This document shows, piece by piece, positions 33,251-43,928 of a DNA stretch of 64,000 nt. How positions within the stretch are numbered: position 1 is the stretch's first letter; each line of letters begins with the position of its first letter. The notes under the pieces are model-generated. The model did not search any database and had not been told where the DNA came from. It saw only the letters and a list, made by a program, of their open reading frames with translations. The translations under genes were made by a program, and so were the position numbers. The stretch covers positions 1 to 64,000 of the forward strand of contig AJFK01000304.1 of NCBI GenBank assembly GCA_000467715.1, given 5' to 3'. Source of the stretch: Hysterium pulicare CBS 123377. Taxonomy: Eukaryota; Ascomycota; Dothideomycetes; Hysteriales; Hysteriaceae.

Positions 33251-35486
33251 TCACTTCTTGCAACACGTCCCCTGGCCTTCTTTGTCACTAAACGCCAGCC
33301 GACTGATCTTGTCCACCAACGTCCCGCCCTGCTTCACACCACTTGGCACGCTGCAGTAGCTAGGAGGGACATCTAGGCATGGGTTCCTCGTGAAGAAATT
33401 CCTCGGTCGAAGTAGCAAAGTCATCGGCTCAGCAGGCATGACCGGGAAATCTTCAGGAGATGGGAAATGGGTAATGCCGAAGGTGTGCCAGAGGACGATG
33501 TCTGTATTTGCGATTGACGCCTGCGGATTCTCAGCAATCCAGGCGGGAAGTCCCATCGAAGGCTCGCCCGATGTCTGAGGAACATGACGCCCGGCAGGGT
33601 GGATTTGGGAGTCATCGTCTAGAAACATGGGTGAGTAAAATTCGACTAGCAAATCGAGGATACACGCGTGTTTGCTTACACTTGGTTACATGCACTGCGT
33701 GTCTCGCAAATCCGGCTCTCTTCCACACGAGTCCACCCTCTTTGGGAAGCAGCTCGGGTACTTCTCTGCTCACCAGCTTGTACGAGACTGGCTTATGACT
33801 AAATTCATTCAATTTGTTCTCGTTGCACATTTCCCACGTCCTGCTTGTTGCACCATTGTAATCGCTCATGGCTTGTTCGGCCGTCTCAAATCTTGTCTTC
33901 TTTGCGTAAAAGGCATTCCCGTACTTGTTCTCGGCGCTACCAACCTCTCCAGGTCCCCTTGCTGCATCCACTTGGAACACGGTGTTACTGGGGCCATCGA
34001 TGTTCGGGTCGACTCGTAAACAGAATAGATGTTGGTGGTTATGGGCGTTAACTCCAGGGTATACTTCTGTACCCCATCCGTGCAGGTCCTCCCCTGGGTT
34101 CATCGCATAGGTGTTTAATATGCCGGTGAGCTTAATCTCCAACTGCACGGTGCCATCTTGATGAAAGATCCAATATACGCAGTACTCGTAGTTCGCTGCT
34201 GTGAATATATGCGAGATGATCAGTTTGCGAGCTCTTGTCACCGTTACGCTTTCATCCCGGAAATCAGTGTGCTTGAAGAGGATACCAGCGTCCTCTTCGT
34301 GGACGCAGATAGCGTTCTTGATGGTTGTAGCTGCACCGGCGCGATTTACAAATGCAGCATCAAGGTAATGAATTGCCCCCTTGCAGTCGCAGCCTAAACT
34401 GAGAGAATTGGTCATATAACCCCCTCCATATTCTCCCAAGTCGAATGCGTGCTTTCGCTGATGCGGGTGCTCAGGGTTGCCATATGGAACCACCATTTCG
34501 GCGAGGGAAAGGCGCCAGAAGACCGGGCGTTCGTTGCCTTTGTCGTTGAAAGTGATGTTAGACAGGACCATGCCCTCGCGGTAGTTGAAGCCAATGTGTA
34601 GTTTCCAGTTCTGCCAGCTGATAATGCGGCCATCCATTGTAAACGATACACCCTCTGGTTGGGTGATATTGATTGGTTTCAGATCTGTCCGGTATCCGCC
34701 CTCGGCTTCAATTGCATTTACATGGTAGTTGTTTGGTGGAGCCTTGTTAATGGGTCTTCGAACAGGAGGGATGTCTATATAGATGATTTCATGGGTATCA
34801 GCGTTAAAGATGGGACAGAAATCCAGTGGATAGGTGTACTGGCTGTCGTCGACGTGCGGACGATAGTACATTAAGGCTTGTTGAAGGCGGACGTTATTTC
34901 CAAACCGTTCATCGTAGCCAATAGTCCAAGCTAGGGGAATATTTAGCGATGCCCATAAAATGGACGCGCAGTCTCCACTCACGATCGCAGTAGACCTTGT
35001 GCATGTCTTCCGGAGGGATGCCAATGATACCGCATTGCTCAATCACCTTGGGATCCTTTCGCACTATAGTCTCAACGATCTGGAGGTCCTCCATAGTAAT
35101 CTGAGATTTCAGTCAGCGGCAGTTTTGCACGAGAAAGGGGGTCTACTCACTAACGGCTGGACACCATCGGTCGCCTTCCACTCGACAATGATACCGTCTG
35201 TCAGATCTACAATGCCATCATACACCTTGCTCCCCTTTCCGATAGCTACTACATCTGCGACTCTGTGCGGCCTTGGCGTAGTCTTGGGGTCCTTCATCCA
35301 CGCCATCATTTCGGCCTTGCGCGGTTCCCACAAAGTGACAGTATTGAAGAAAAGGCCATTGTGCTCTTTCTGCACAATGGAAACAGCTTTCTCAATTTCT
35401 GCTTCTGAGAGCGGGTCGAAGGGATAGGGAGGCTCTCCTTGGCCAGTCAAGTGTGAAGCAGCCTGCTTGAGGCGATCAAGAGCCAT
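33251..35486 (-). CDS. Copper-containing primary amine oxidase
   Basis: Oxidises primary amines to aldehyde, ammonia and peroxide, giving nitrogen from amines; probably peroxisomal or cytosolic. Exons 35151-35486, 34983-35100, 33680-34930 and 33251-33618 give 690 aa, normal for the family. The topaquinone site is TAANYEYCVYW (the first Tyr is the cofactor precursor). The catalytic base is the Asp in HYLDAAF, and copper histidines are in NAHNHQHLF. The C-terminal copper ligand is probably the His of VLWHTFGITHFP. Joins restore DPWTIGYDERFG and VTKYDDSQIHPAG. No signal peptide is seen; the C terminus CCKK is not a standard PTS1. Confidence 0.94.
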
Positions 35487-36082
35487 TGCGACAGATTGCT
35501 AGGTTCCGCTGGGTGGGAGCTAGGTGTGCTGTTAGATGGCGGTGGTTATGAAGCAACGTTGGGTGTCAAGGTATGGTCAAACGGGCAGCGAGAGGGGCAT
35601 TAAATGGGTAACAGGCGACGCGAGACGTAGATAAACTTGTAGCGCATTTAGTATGGCATCCGCAGAGGTGGATAGCTGATAAATAAAACAAATGATAGCA
35701 AAGTCAGTCTGGTTTGTATTTTGTATTCCTACTCGGGCATTGTTACGAGATGGCTAGAGACGACGACCCCTCCAGAGGGCGATAGCGATAAGCCCTCCTC
35801 GGATTTTTACGACTAATGCGGAGTAGCGCTGCCTGAGCTCTGCACTCCACGTTGGCCTTGGACTAAGAGGCGGAAGGGCGGGTGTCAGTGCTGTCAGTGC
35901 TGCCGAACAAAGCATACCTAGGTATAGATATCCACATGAGCTACCTACACTTTGCATTACTAAGCCATGCACCCGATAACCCCCTACTTTTCACATCTGT
36001 CGGGCATAGTGAACAACTAAACATGGGGGGCATGAAACCGGAGAAGCGTGCAATATGAGACACCCAGATGGCATACTGCTCA
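35487..36082. other. Intergenic
   Basis: Amine oxidase promoter region. Short frames only. Confidence 0.4.
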
Positions 36083-36976
36083 TCACGTATCTGGAATGAC
36101 ACAGAAACCCTTGTCCCCTTCCTCGTCTTCCTCCTTCCCATCAGCCTTCATGACCTCTATCATCTCTAACCCAATTCCGTCACCGCGAGCATCCTCCTCC
36201 ATTATGCCCTCGACTTCAATCATGTCATCTGACGCATTCAGTGCGCTCTCCGCCGTCCGATCCAGGTCGAACAATGCCCCTTTACTATAGACTCGATGGA
36301 CTACAATTCCTCCTTTTTTCGTCACTTTGATCTCTCTGACACGAGATGCAAATACCACATCTTCGGCCTCTTCAAATCCAACATTGACTGTGCTTGTCCT
36401 CGTCCCTTCGAAATTCGGTCCCGCAGATACCGGCACTCCGCTCCATGCCGTAGCATCTATACCAACATGCGCATATAAACCTCTCTCTTGCAGATACGAC
36501 CGGACGCCAGATGCGCCAGATGCGATCATCAACCCCGTAATCATATATATCCTCTCTCGGAATCTGTTGTCACGAATATGCTTCTGTACATCCTCTTGTC
36601 GTACACTCTGCTCCACGAACTTTTGCGTCGGCACGAAGTTCATCGTACACATATTTTTTGCGCTCCAGAGCTCCTGTGAAGCATCTTTAGAGCTAACAGC
36701 TATATCTCCGCCGACGCTTAGCAACATCTGTAAGAACGAAGTCCAGATTCCGAACCGTCTGCTGGTGGTGTGCGTATGCTGAGCAGACCAGTTACTCTGA
36801 TTATGAGATGATACACAAGAAGGATCGGGGTCTAGCGAAGGAGCCGCGTTAATCGGTTCATCCGGGAGAGTAGGATGGGCAATGATGTTGCCTAGTTTTA
36901 TTGGGCCGTCAGGGGGGTAGGTGCGGGTTGGGGCTAGGAAGTAGCATGGTGTTGGGAGATGGACAAAATTCTCCAT
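36083..36976 (-). CDS. Gasdermin-like pore-forming protein candidate (RCD-1/HET-Q1 type)
   Basis: Single exon, 297 aa from MENFVHLPTPCYFLAPTR; 27 further upstream codons are open but look like leader. The order is: a Pro-rich N-terminal opening (to about 45, with IKLGNIIAHPTLPDEPIN); FGIWTSFLQMLLSVGGDIAV (about 75-95); a helix TQKFVEQSVRQEDVQKHI; then the strand RIYMITGLMIASGASGV (142-158), which recalls the LYVVTE strand of animal gasdermins. Next come the strand VVFASRVREIKV (207-218), recalling their LAFRV strand, and KGALF236 followed by an acidic tail of about 60 residues. In HET-Q1 a protease removes a short C-terminal tail near residue 238 (from memory), so Phe236 is a plausible cut site. 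A subtilase remnant lies 1.4 kb away. Family call is inferred; the frame itself is sound and unbroken. Confidence 0.58.
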   Translation of the reverse strand: MENFVHLPTPCYFLAPTRTYPPDGPIKLGNIIAHPTLPDEPINAAPSLDPDPSCVSSHNQSNWSAQHTHTTSRRFGIWTSFLQMLLSVGGDIAVSSKDASQELWSAKNMCTMNFVPTQKFVEQSVRQEDVQKHIRDNRFRERIYMITGLMIASGASGVRSYLQERGLYAHVGIDATAWSGVPVSAGPNFEGTRTSTVNVGFEEAEDVVFASRVREIKVTKKGGIVVHRVYSKGALFDLDRTAESALNASDDMIEVEGIMEEDARGDGIGLEMIEVMKADGKEEDEEGDKGFCVIPDT

Positions 36977-37720
36977 CAACGTCGTCGGCATTCTGAACCT
37001 TGACTTGGGAAGGTGTTCCGCAGCGCCGTAGGGGATAGTCAAAAGAATCAGGACCAAGTACTTGGATGTTGAAGTCTTTTTGCAGTAGGTGGTGAGCGAC
37101 TCTCACAGCAGGCTGCAGGATGCTTAACCCGCGATCATGCGATTGTTGCAACTTTTCATGACGCTTATTCGTGTAATGCAGTGGGAGTTGCAATCGTTGT
37201 ACAGACGAAAGAAGTCTGTGCAGGTTGCATAACGTCAAAACGCAACAGTCAAGCCGATTACGAAAGCTCTATTCGAAGCTTGTAAGTTATGTATTTGGTG
37301 AGTACGCAATTGCAGTGCAACAACTTCTGAACAACAGTGCGCTCTACTCTTAGTAACCTTTTCATACCATCACTAACGCGTGGGCTCATCTGGCTGAGTT
37401 AATCCCAGGCATACACTAGGCAGAAATCGACTCTTTTCCAGTCAAATAGCAAGCTAACGTGGGTTCCCAATGCAATCATATCAAGGTGATGTAGTCCGAA
37501 TCTTCGTTGGGCCGCTGAAAGCTCGGTTGCAGGAAAAACATTATAAGGCTGAATGGGGTATTATAGTATTAGGGATTGCTTGAATATATTGTATCTACCA
37601 TGGCAAGATTAGCATGATCCAAATAAAAGCTTTGGAAGTTCTATAATTATTACCTCCGTTTGGTGGCCTTTGCTACTAGTAGAACTCGACAAGTCGTCAT
37701 CATCGACTGGTTTAGGGTAT
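36977..37720. promoter_or_regulatory. Upstream region of the gasdermin-like gene
   Basis: About 740 bp, AT-rich in part, with no gene recognised. It contains the promoter of the gasdermin-like gene and the 3' end of the next minus-strand gene. Confidence 0.4.
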
Positions 37721-38368
37721 TCAGTTCTCCTTCGTTTTTTGGCTTTTTTTCTTAACCATCATTTCTTTTCCACCAACTAAAGCCAGCTGTCTATGAGGTA
37801 CGCCGATCTCCTTGCTAGGCTCATCAACTAGTGGTGTTCGGGGATCCGGCTGTTGCAATACTGGTGAAGGGGCCTCAAAACCAGAAGGCAGAGTTTCGGC
37901 CGTGAACTGAGGGGAGTAGGGTGGCGCATCGTCATCTGCATGTACCGCGAGTGGCGGCTGAGACGGAGGAGATGGCGATGGTTCTGGGGAAGGAAACCCA
38001 TTGGGAGTCCATACAGGTGACGCCCTCAAGGAGCTAGGCTTACGTCCGGTTCGATGTCAGAAGCATGATAGAACAACTAAGATGATAAAGGCAGTCAATG
38101 CAGCGACAATCGTTCCGCCGATTGCAGGCCCAGACAGCCCAATCCGATCGGGGCTTGACAGCACACTGGGGAGGATAGTGGAAGAACTCGCTGGTATTTC
38201 GCCACGGACGATCGTTGTGGTGTATGTAGTCGTGGACCTTTCGATGGTCAAAATGATCGGTGGTTCCGAGCCAGACGACAACACGGTAATCCATGCTGGC
38301 TGTCGACGCCCATTAACAAATACAGGCATAAGGATGGGCTTTACATCGTCTTGTGATTTAGCGACCAC
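37721..38368 (-). pseudogene. One-pass membrane protein gene with in-frame TGA (probable pseudogene)
   Basis: The reading frame shows a Ser/Thr-rich segment (TIERSTTTYTTTIVRG), one strong helix (SGPAIGGTIVAALTAFIILV), basic residues after it (HRTGRKP) and a Pro/Ser-rich cytosolic tail ending in a Lys-rich tip. One TGA sits right after the helix (LSCF, stop, HRTG) in the same frame on both sides, and no intron covers it. The left part also lacks an in-frame ATG at its start, and the TPR-protease remnant begins 25 bp away. It resembles fungal single-pass wall-sensor-like proteins in layout only. A transcript or strain comparison would be needed to rule out a sequence error. Confidence 0.6.
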
Positions 38369-38390
38369 TCAAAATTAGTCGGTGACATAA

Positions 38391-40690
38391 GCTTGGAGAG
38401 AGAGCTTGACTCTGGTCACCAACGGCAAGGGAAACCTTGACGAAGCAGTGAAAAACTTTGCGGAAGCGGCGAACGCATATGAAAATGCTGCTCGACTATC
38501 TGACCATTACCTAGGTCCATGTGATATCTTTACGTTAGATATTCGAGACAAATGGGCTATCAGCTTAGAAGAAGCGGGGAAAATGGAGGCGGCGATTCAA
38601 TGTGACATCGTCAATCGAAACCGCCGTATGGAGCAATACGGGTCCCACGATGAATCCACATTAGGAGTACAAGAGAGACTTGCAGGAAATTACATAGATA
38701 GCGGCATGTTTCAAGAGGCTATCAAGGAGTTCGAAAATATGGTTGAGATCGTGCAAAAGCAGCCTGCAGACAAGGAGAAAATATGCCAGGCCCGTATTGG
38801 ACTCGCAGATGCCCTAGTCCAGTCCGGGGTTAAAAAGAATATCATGAAGGCTGCTGAAATCAATTTCAACACACTGAGGCTGTCAGAGCAGTTCCTCGGA
38901 AAAGGCCATCCTGACGTTGCTGGAAGCCGGCATCGTCTAGGAATAACGCTTATGAAACTCGACAAATTCGAGGACGCCATAGACCGGTTTCAGGAAAATG
39001 TTGAGGCATTGAGGAACATTGCTATCGAAGCAGGGAAAGGCTCAGTATATAATAGCATTCTTAAAGACTCTATGAAGGAGCTCAAGATATGCCGGAAGAA
39101 ACTTGCTCCACAGACTGGTGAGAAGGCAAGTAAAATACGGGCCGCACATGCGCTACCAATAGAGAAGCATTTTGAAACGGACCAGACCAGAGGAGACAAG
39201 TTTAAGGAAGGCCAGCTAGAGGAATCGCATGTGAAGGAGAGTCGGCAGTTGGGAGAATCAGCTCTTCAGCAGAGAGAGGAGATCGAATTAGGAGATAAGT
39301 CGGTCGTAGCTGAGAAAGAGTGCTCTGTAGATGACTGCTCCAAAGGTGAAGCCATGGAGAAGCTTCAGGGGAACATAATTTGGGAGGGACATGCGCAGCT
39401 CCCTCCCAGCAACAAGGCTCGGCTCGAGGGAGTTTCAGGAAGATCTATGATAGAGAAGACGCGAGTAAGCAGCCAGGCAGACTTTGGTGACAGCCTGGAA
39501 GAAACTTGCCCGGTAAAGCAGCCGACTCTAAGGTACGCTTGTTAGCCACCAGTCAAGACCAACGGACGAGGGTTAGCGATGCACAACCTAACGATAGAAC
39601 CGAGAGAAGTCCCAGGTCGTCCGAAAGAGCTCCAACGAGAAATGTCCCTACTTAAGCAATTAAACCACACCTGCTGTTCAAGGATTGAGGAGATCTAAAG
39701 ATATAGCAGACATCGAAGACTCGTCATTCGGCCCAAGCTATCCGTCAATCACATCAATGAATTGTCTTGCCGCTGATGGGATGGAAAGTAGACCGAGGTC
39801 GCAAAGTTCTGACAGTATAAGGAGCGCACGAGTAAACATGATCATAGGATGTCTGGGCGCGATTGCCCAGCCAAGGTCAATTTCGAATATACTCCCGGAG
39901 AACTTACCGGAGGTGATCATCTCGGAAACGGAAGACCCAAAACATGGTTTCGGACATTTCACGATGTAGAAGTTGATGAAGCCTCTCTAAACCCATTGTC
40001 ATCGATTGAAGAAAACTGCACGACTCAGATTCAACCCCTAATTCCTGGCAGCCGGCAGAACGAATTCGATGATATTAATGATTGCAAGCCTTCCGAGGCT
40101 AATCAGCAGATTCTGAGAAAGTCGCGATCGATTAACGACCTGGGCTCGCGGTGACAAGCCATATGATAGAAGCCATGCAGCCAACTAGGCCATCGTCAGC
40201 AAGGCCGCCAGAACGGCATGCATCATTCGTGTATGAGCCAACTGATGCGAGAATTTCTTCTCATCCGTAAGTTTACTATTGGAATTCTGAGCCGGCGTAT
40301 GGCTGACATTGTTTATTGTAGCGAGACAAGTTGATAATTGGTTCACTGACCTCGAGCAGGAGTCTCATGCGTTGTTGGACAGATACAAAGACTACGATGT
40401 GGACGGAAAGCTACATCGGAATGTTAGAATTGCTATACTTGATACGGGTATAGCAAGACTAAAAAGGAATGGGCCTCCGGATCTAATATCCAATCGCAAA
40501 GCTCACATTAAGTCTGGAAAGGTCCTCGATACGAATCTGCCGCCGTTTGAAGACCTCGATGGGCATGGCACCCATGGTGGTCGAAGCGGTTGGCTCTCGG
40601 CATTTGATTTATCCTCATGCATCCGTGAATATCGCTAGGCTCATTTAGGATGGCATCGATACACACGCCATCACTCTCGTCAAATCGCCG
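38391..40690 (+). pseudogene. TPR-subtilisin (S8) fusion protein remnant, HET-Q2-like partner
   Basis: The first part (38391-39542) is open for about 384 codons, but without an ATG at its head. It carries kinesin-light-chain-type TPRs: KNFAEAANAYENAARLSDHYLG, cut here as FAEAANAYENAARLSDHYL, then MFQEAIKEFENMVEIVQ and KFEDAIDRFQENVEALR. A polar linker follows in changing frames. Near 40400-40580 two subtilase motifs appear: the Asp motif VRIAILDTGI and the His motif DLDGHGTH, preceded by the WFTDLEQESHALLDRY helix usual before fungal intracellular S8 domains. The Asn and Ser (GTSxAxP) motifs are not found before the next gene at 40900. The gene is broken in several places and its 3' part is gone. 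S8 proteases next to gasdermins are known in fungi. Confidence 0.75.
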
Positions 40691-40899
40691 CAACTGTCCA
40701 CCAATTCAATTGCTTCTGTGCCTCCTTCTTTGTACCACAGCATGCACCGGAAAGAAACGAAAGGCACCCTTCTCCCTCGGGGTCGGGAAGGGGAGCCGGA
40801 ACTAATGCATACACCAGCCTTCCATCTGAAATTGCCCGGCAGCGGCTCTTAGGTGCCTTCTTGTCTATTGATATGTCACAATAGTCATCTGTGTTCAGT

Positions 40900-41845
40900 A
40901 TGGCAGAGAGTACTGTATCAGCAAGCGCTTTATTTCACGTCAATGGACTCATTGCCGTGGTTACAGGAGGAGGTTCTGGCATGTCCTTCTTGTGCATCTA
41001 ATCGGTAGATTCTATTACTAACTGCTACTCGACCAGGTATTGGGCTAATGATTGCCAAAGCACTTGCTACAAATGGTGCTCGAAAGGTTTATATCGTTGG
41101 CCGTCGAAACGAGGTCCTCGAAGCAGCTGCTCAAGCAACATACCCCGATATCATCTCTCCTCTCCCGGGCGACATCACATCCCTCGAGGTCCTACTTCAG
41201 ATGGTCGAACGTGTCAAATCAGAAGTGGGCTATGTGAATCTAGTTGTGGCCAATGCTGGAATCATGGGCCCTCGTCCTCTAAAGTCAGCGCCGGAGGAAC
41301 CACTGCCAACCCTTGCCGAATATCGAGCTCATGCCCTGAAAACGCCAATGGAGGAATTTACCAATACATACGCAGTGAATACTACTAGTGTTTATTATAC
41401 GGCACTTGCTTTTCTCGGTCTCCTCGATGCAGGAAATGCTGCTGGGAATATGGGCACAGACTGGAGGAGTCAACTCATAGCTACGAGCAGTATTGGTGGC
41501 TTCAGTAGGCTCAAGGGAGCCAGTTTCGCATATAACACCAGTAAGGCCGCTGTTACGCATCTGATGAAGATGATGGCGACGAGTTTTGTACCGTACAAGA
41601 TTCGTTTCAATGTGCTCGCACCAGGCATCTTCCCTTCCGACCTTGCTGGAGGGACAATTAATAATCTCGGCCCCGGCCATGGAGGCATATTTCCGCCCTC
41701 CTTTGTGCCTGCTGAACGGGCGGGGAAAGAAGAGGATATTGCGGGTGCCATGCTTTATCTGGCCTCTAAAGCCGGGGCGTACTGTAATGGTAATGTGGTT
41801 GTCGTAGATGGAGGACGCCTAGGGACTTTGACCTCTACTTACTAA
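40900..41845 (+). CDS. Short-chain dehydrogenase/reductase with GC-AG intron
   Basis: Classical SDR of 295 aa, exons 40900-40978 and 41037-41845. Joining with a GC donor (GCATGT) restores the cofactor motif VTGGGSGIGLMIAKAL; the nearest GT donor would delete two residues of it. Other motifs are NAG in VVANAGIMG, the catalytic Ser in ATSSIGGF, and Y-N-T-S-K for YxxxK. The C-terminal VVVDGGRLGTL ending fits the family. The intron has a good branch site (TACTAAC-like at about 41018). Substrate unknown. It begins 200 bp after the protease remnant. Confidence 0.9.
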
Positions 41846-42381
41846 GAACTGGAACGCCCTTTCAAATGAGAATTACGATTTCGTTCCAAGCGCAAGTAAT
41901 AATACTCAATTCATAAGTCCTGCTCATCATTTGCCTGCATCAACAGTGCAGCGGATGTATATCGACCCAACCAAGCAACATTACTCATCGCAAAGCTCGT
42001 TTCGCATTATTTTAATGACGCAGCCTACCGGTTGAACAGCAAGGATGCACTGCTATATCTCAAAATTCCAACTCTCTCTAGTTCGCAACTACAATGCATC
42101 CGTATTGGCTGCATGTCCCTAAATAGTAGTACTTGAAGTCATCCCATCTATTGTACGTAAGAGTCAATAAGTGGATATATCTAAGAAGTCAAATTCTAAC
42201 GATGCTCCTAGCATGAACAGCTGCAAAGCAAAGGAGGTAACTAGAGTGAAAGGGGTATCTTTGTGCTCATTCTACGGCGGCAGAAACCAGTCACTCTACT
42301 CTCGCTATGCAATCCAACATTTAACACTTTAGCCCAAAGTTGTGGCCTCAACGACGCTGGCTCTAATTCCCACACAGTCTT
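41846..42381. other. Intergenic between converging genes
   Basis: 3' ends of the SDR and the methyltransferase. Nothing else recognised. Confidence 0.4.
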
Positions 42382-43928
42382 TTATCCACTCCTACTTTTC
42401 CTTCCTATAACCCACTTGAAAGTTGCACACCACTCTTTCTCTCCTTTCTCCAACCTCGTCTTCATGCCCCACTCTAGAAGCTCGCTTCTTGCCGCTTCAC
42501 ATGTCTCCTTGATTTCGGCTTCGCTCCATACCTTCTCTTCATCACCGTATTTAGAGAGAAGCCGTAGACAGGTAGCTTCTACTCCCTCCATAAGACAAAC
42601 GAGAAACTTCTTGCCGATCTTTTTCTGTTCTTCATCCTGAGCCCATGTACCAATGGGTACATTGACATGCGTTGTTCGAACGTCCTTGAAGCCAGCATCT
42701 TCTAGCAGCGTCGGATGAAGATGGGCTGAGCCTAGTTCTCTCGACGATTTGTATGCCGCAAACACGGTAGCATTGTAGAGTTTTCGAACGGCTGAAAGTT
42801 TATGATGAATAGTTACAGAGGCTGGAAATCCAGTCTGTAGAGGCAGGTTAGAGTCAGACTTTGTGCGTTGGCTCGAGTCCTCGGGCATTCTGATATCATA
42901 GTCGCAAATTTCGACCCATCCGCCTGGAGAAAGGTTCTTGTAAACTTCGCCGTAGACATCTGGCCAGGAAGAAAAGGCACCTTTAAGGCCTCGGAGGTGG
43001 ATGCAGTCGAACGGTTCAGAGAAGTTCCAGCCCGTCTCAGAAGGGTCTTGTATAGACGACGGGGTTATTGACGGAATGGAAGGACTTTGCGGTAAGGGCT
43101 GCTTCCCTCTTGACTTGGATTCGGACGAGATATCATCAGCTGTAGATGACGAGGTGGAACTTAGGGTTGGAATCCCTGAGTCTGCTCGCGAGGCCGCTTG
43201 CAAAACGTTCCGCTCACTTGGGTCCCTGCTCTCTGGGTCAACCGTCTCGATTTCTCTCCGGACCTCATCTATCTTTTCATCGAAACCCCAAATATCCAAG
43301 TCATCAATCTCCCATCTTATCCGGCCCTCCTGCTCGCCGGAATCGCCACTTTCTCTATCTTCTTCCTCAACTGCTTCAACATCCCAAACTGCTAGATCAA
43401 CTCCAACCACCTCTGAAAAAGGGAACTTCGTAGCAATTGCCACTGCCCAATGTCCAGGCCCTGTTCCAATATCAAGAATTCTTAAGGTTGCAGCGGTAAG
43501 TGGCACAGTAGTGAGTGATCCTGAAAGAGCAGAGAGCCAGACTTGGTGAAGTATGGAAAGACGATCCTGCTCGGGTTGGTCGCAAGGCATAAAATAAGTC
43601 TCGTTGGGATATATTCGGGAATGTTCAGTAACTGTGGTTAGGTCGAACGAGTGGAGAGTGCGGGTTGACACACTGTCGAAGAAGAGGCCATTAGCTTAGT
43701 TGTCGTTTTGGAAGCACCGAGTAGGAGGTCACAAGCTCCTAGAACACTCCACAAGAGCTAACTTCTAATATAACGAAAGCTTAAGTAAGAATTAGAGTTG
43801 TATATATACGAGATGAAGCCTTACATAGAGCCAGAAGATGTAGAACTTGCCGTATCAACCTTTTCCCGCTGCTGTCCCGAAGTACTCTGCTTTTCCGGGT
43901 CATCGGGTGGTGGCGGACCCGAAGCCAT
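42382..43928 (-). CDS. LaeA-like S-adenosylmethionine methyltransferase
   Basis: Class I methyltransferase of the group related to LaeA, the velvet-complex regulator of secondary metabolism. Two exons, 43825-43928 and 42382-43672, give 464 aa; the first exon supplies MASGPPPPDDPEKQ. Motif I is LRILDIGTGPGHWAVAIA and the acidic loop is VVGVDL. The family block FDCIHLRGLKGAFSSWPDVY leads to LSPGGWVEICDYD. Upstream, YPNETYFMPCDQPEQDRL and LHQVWLSAL match the LaeA N-terminal helix. An unusual Ser/Glu-rich insert of about 110 residues sits between the SAM motif and the LRGL block. It may have its own target; a role in the terpene cluster is only speculation. Confidence 0.85.

Noticed and set aside
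36083-37057. Start of the gasdermin-like gene at 37057
   Set aside because: The first 27 residues are unlike the rest; MENFVHLP at 36976 is a cleaner start.
38057-38075. TGA read as selenocysteine
   Set aside because: Fungi of this group lack selenoproteins and no suitable hairpin is visible.
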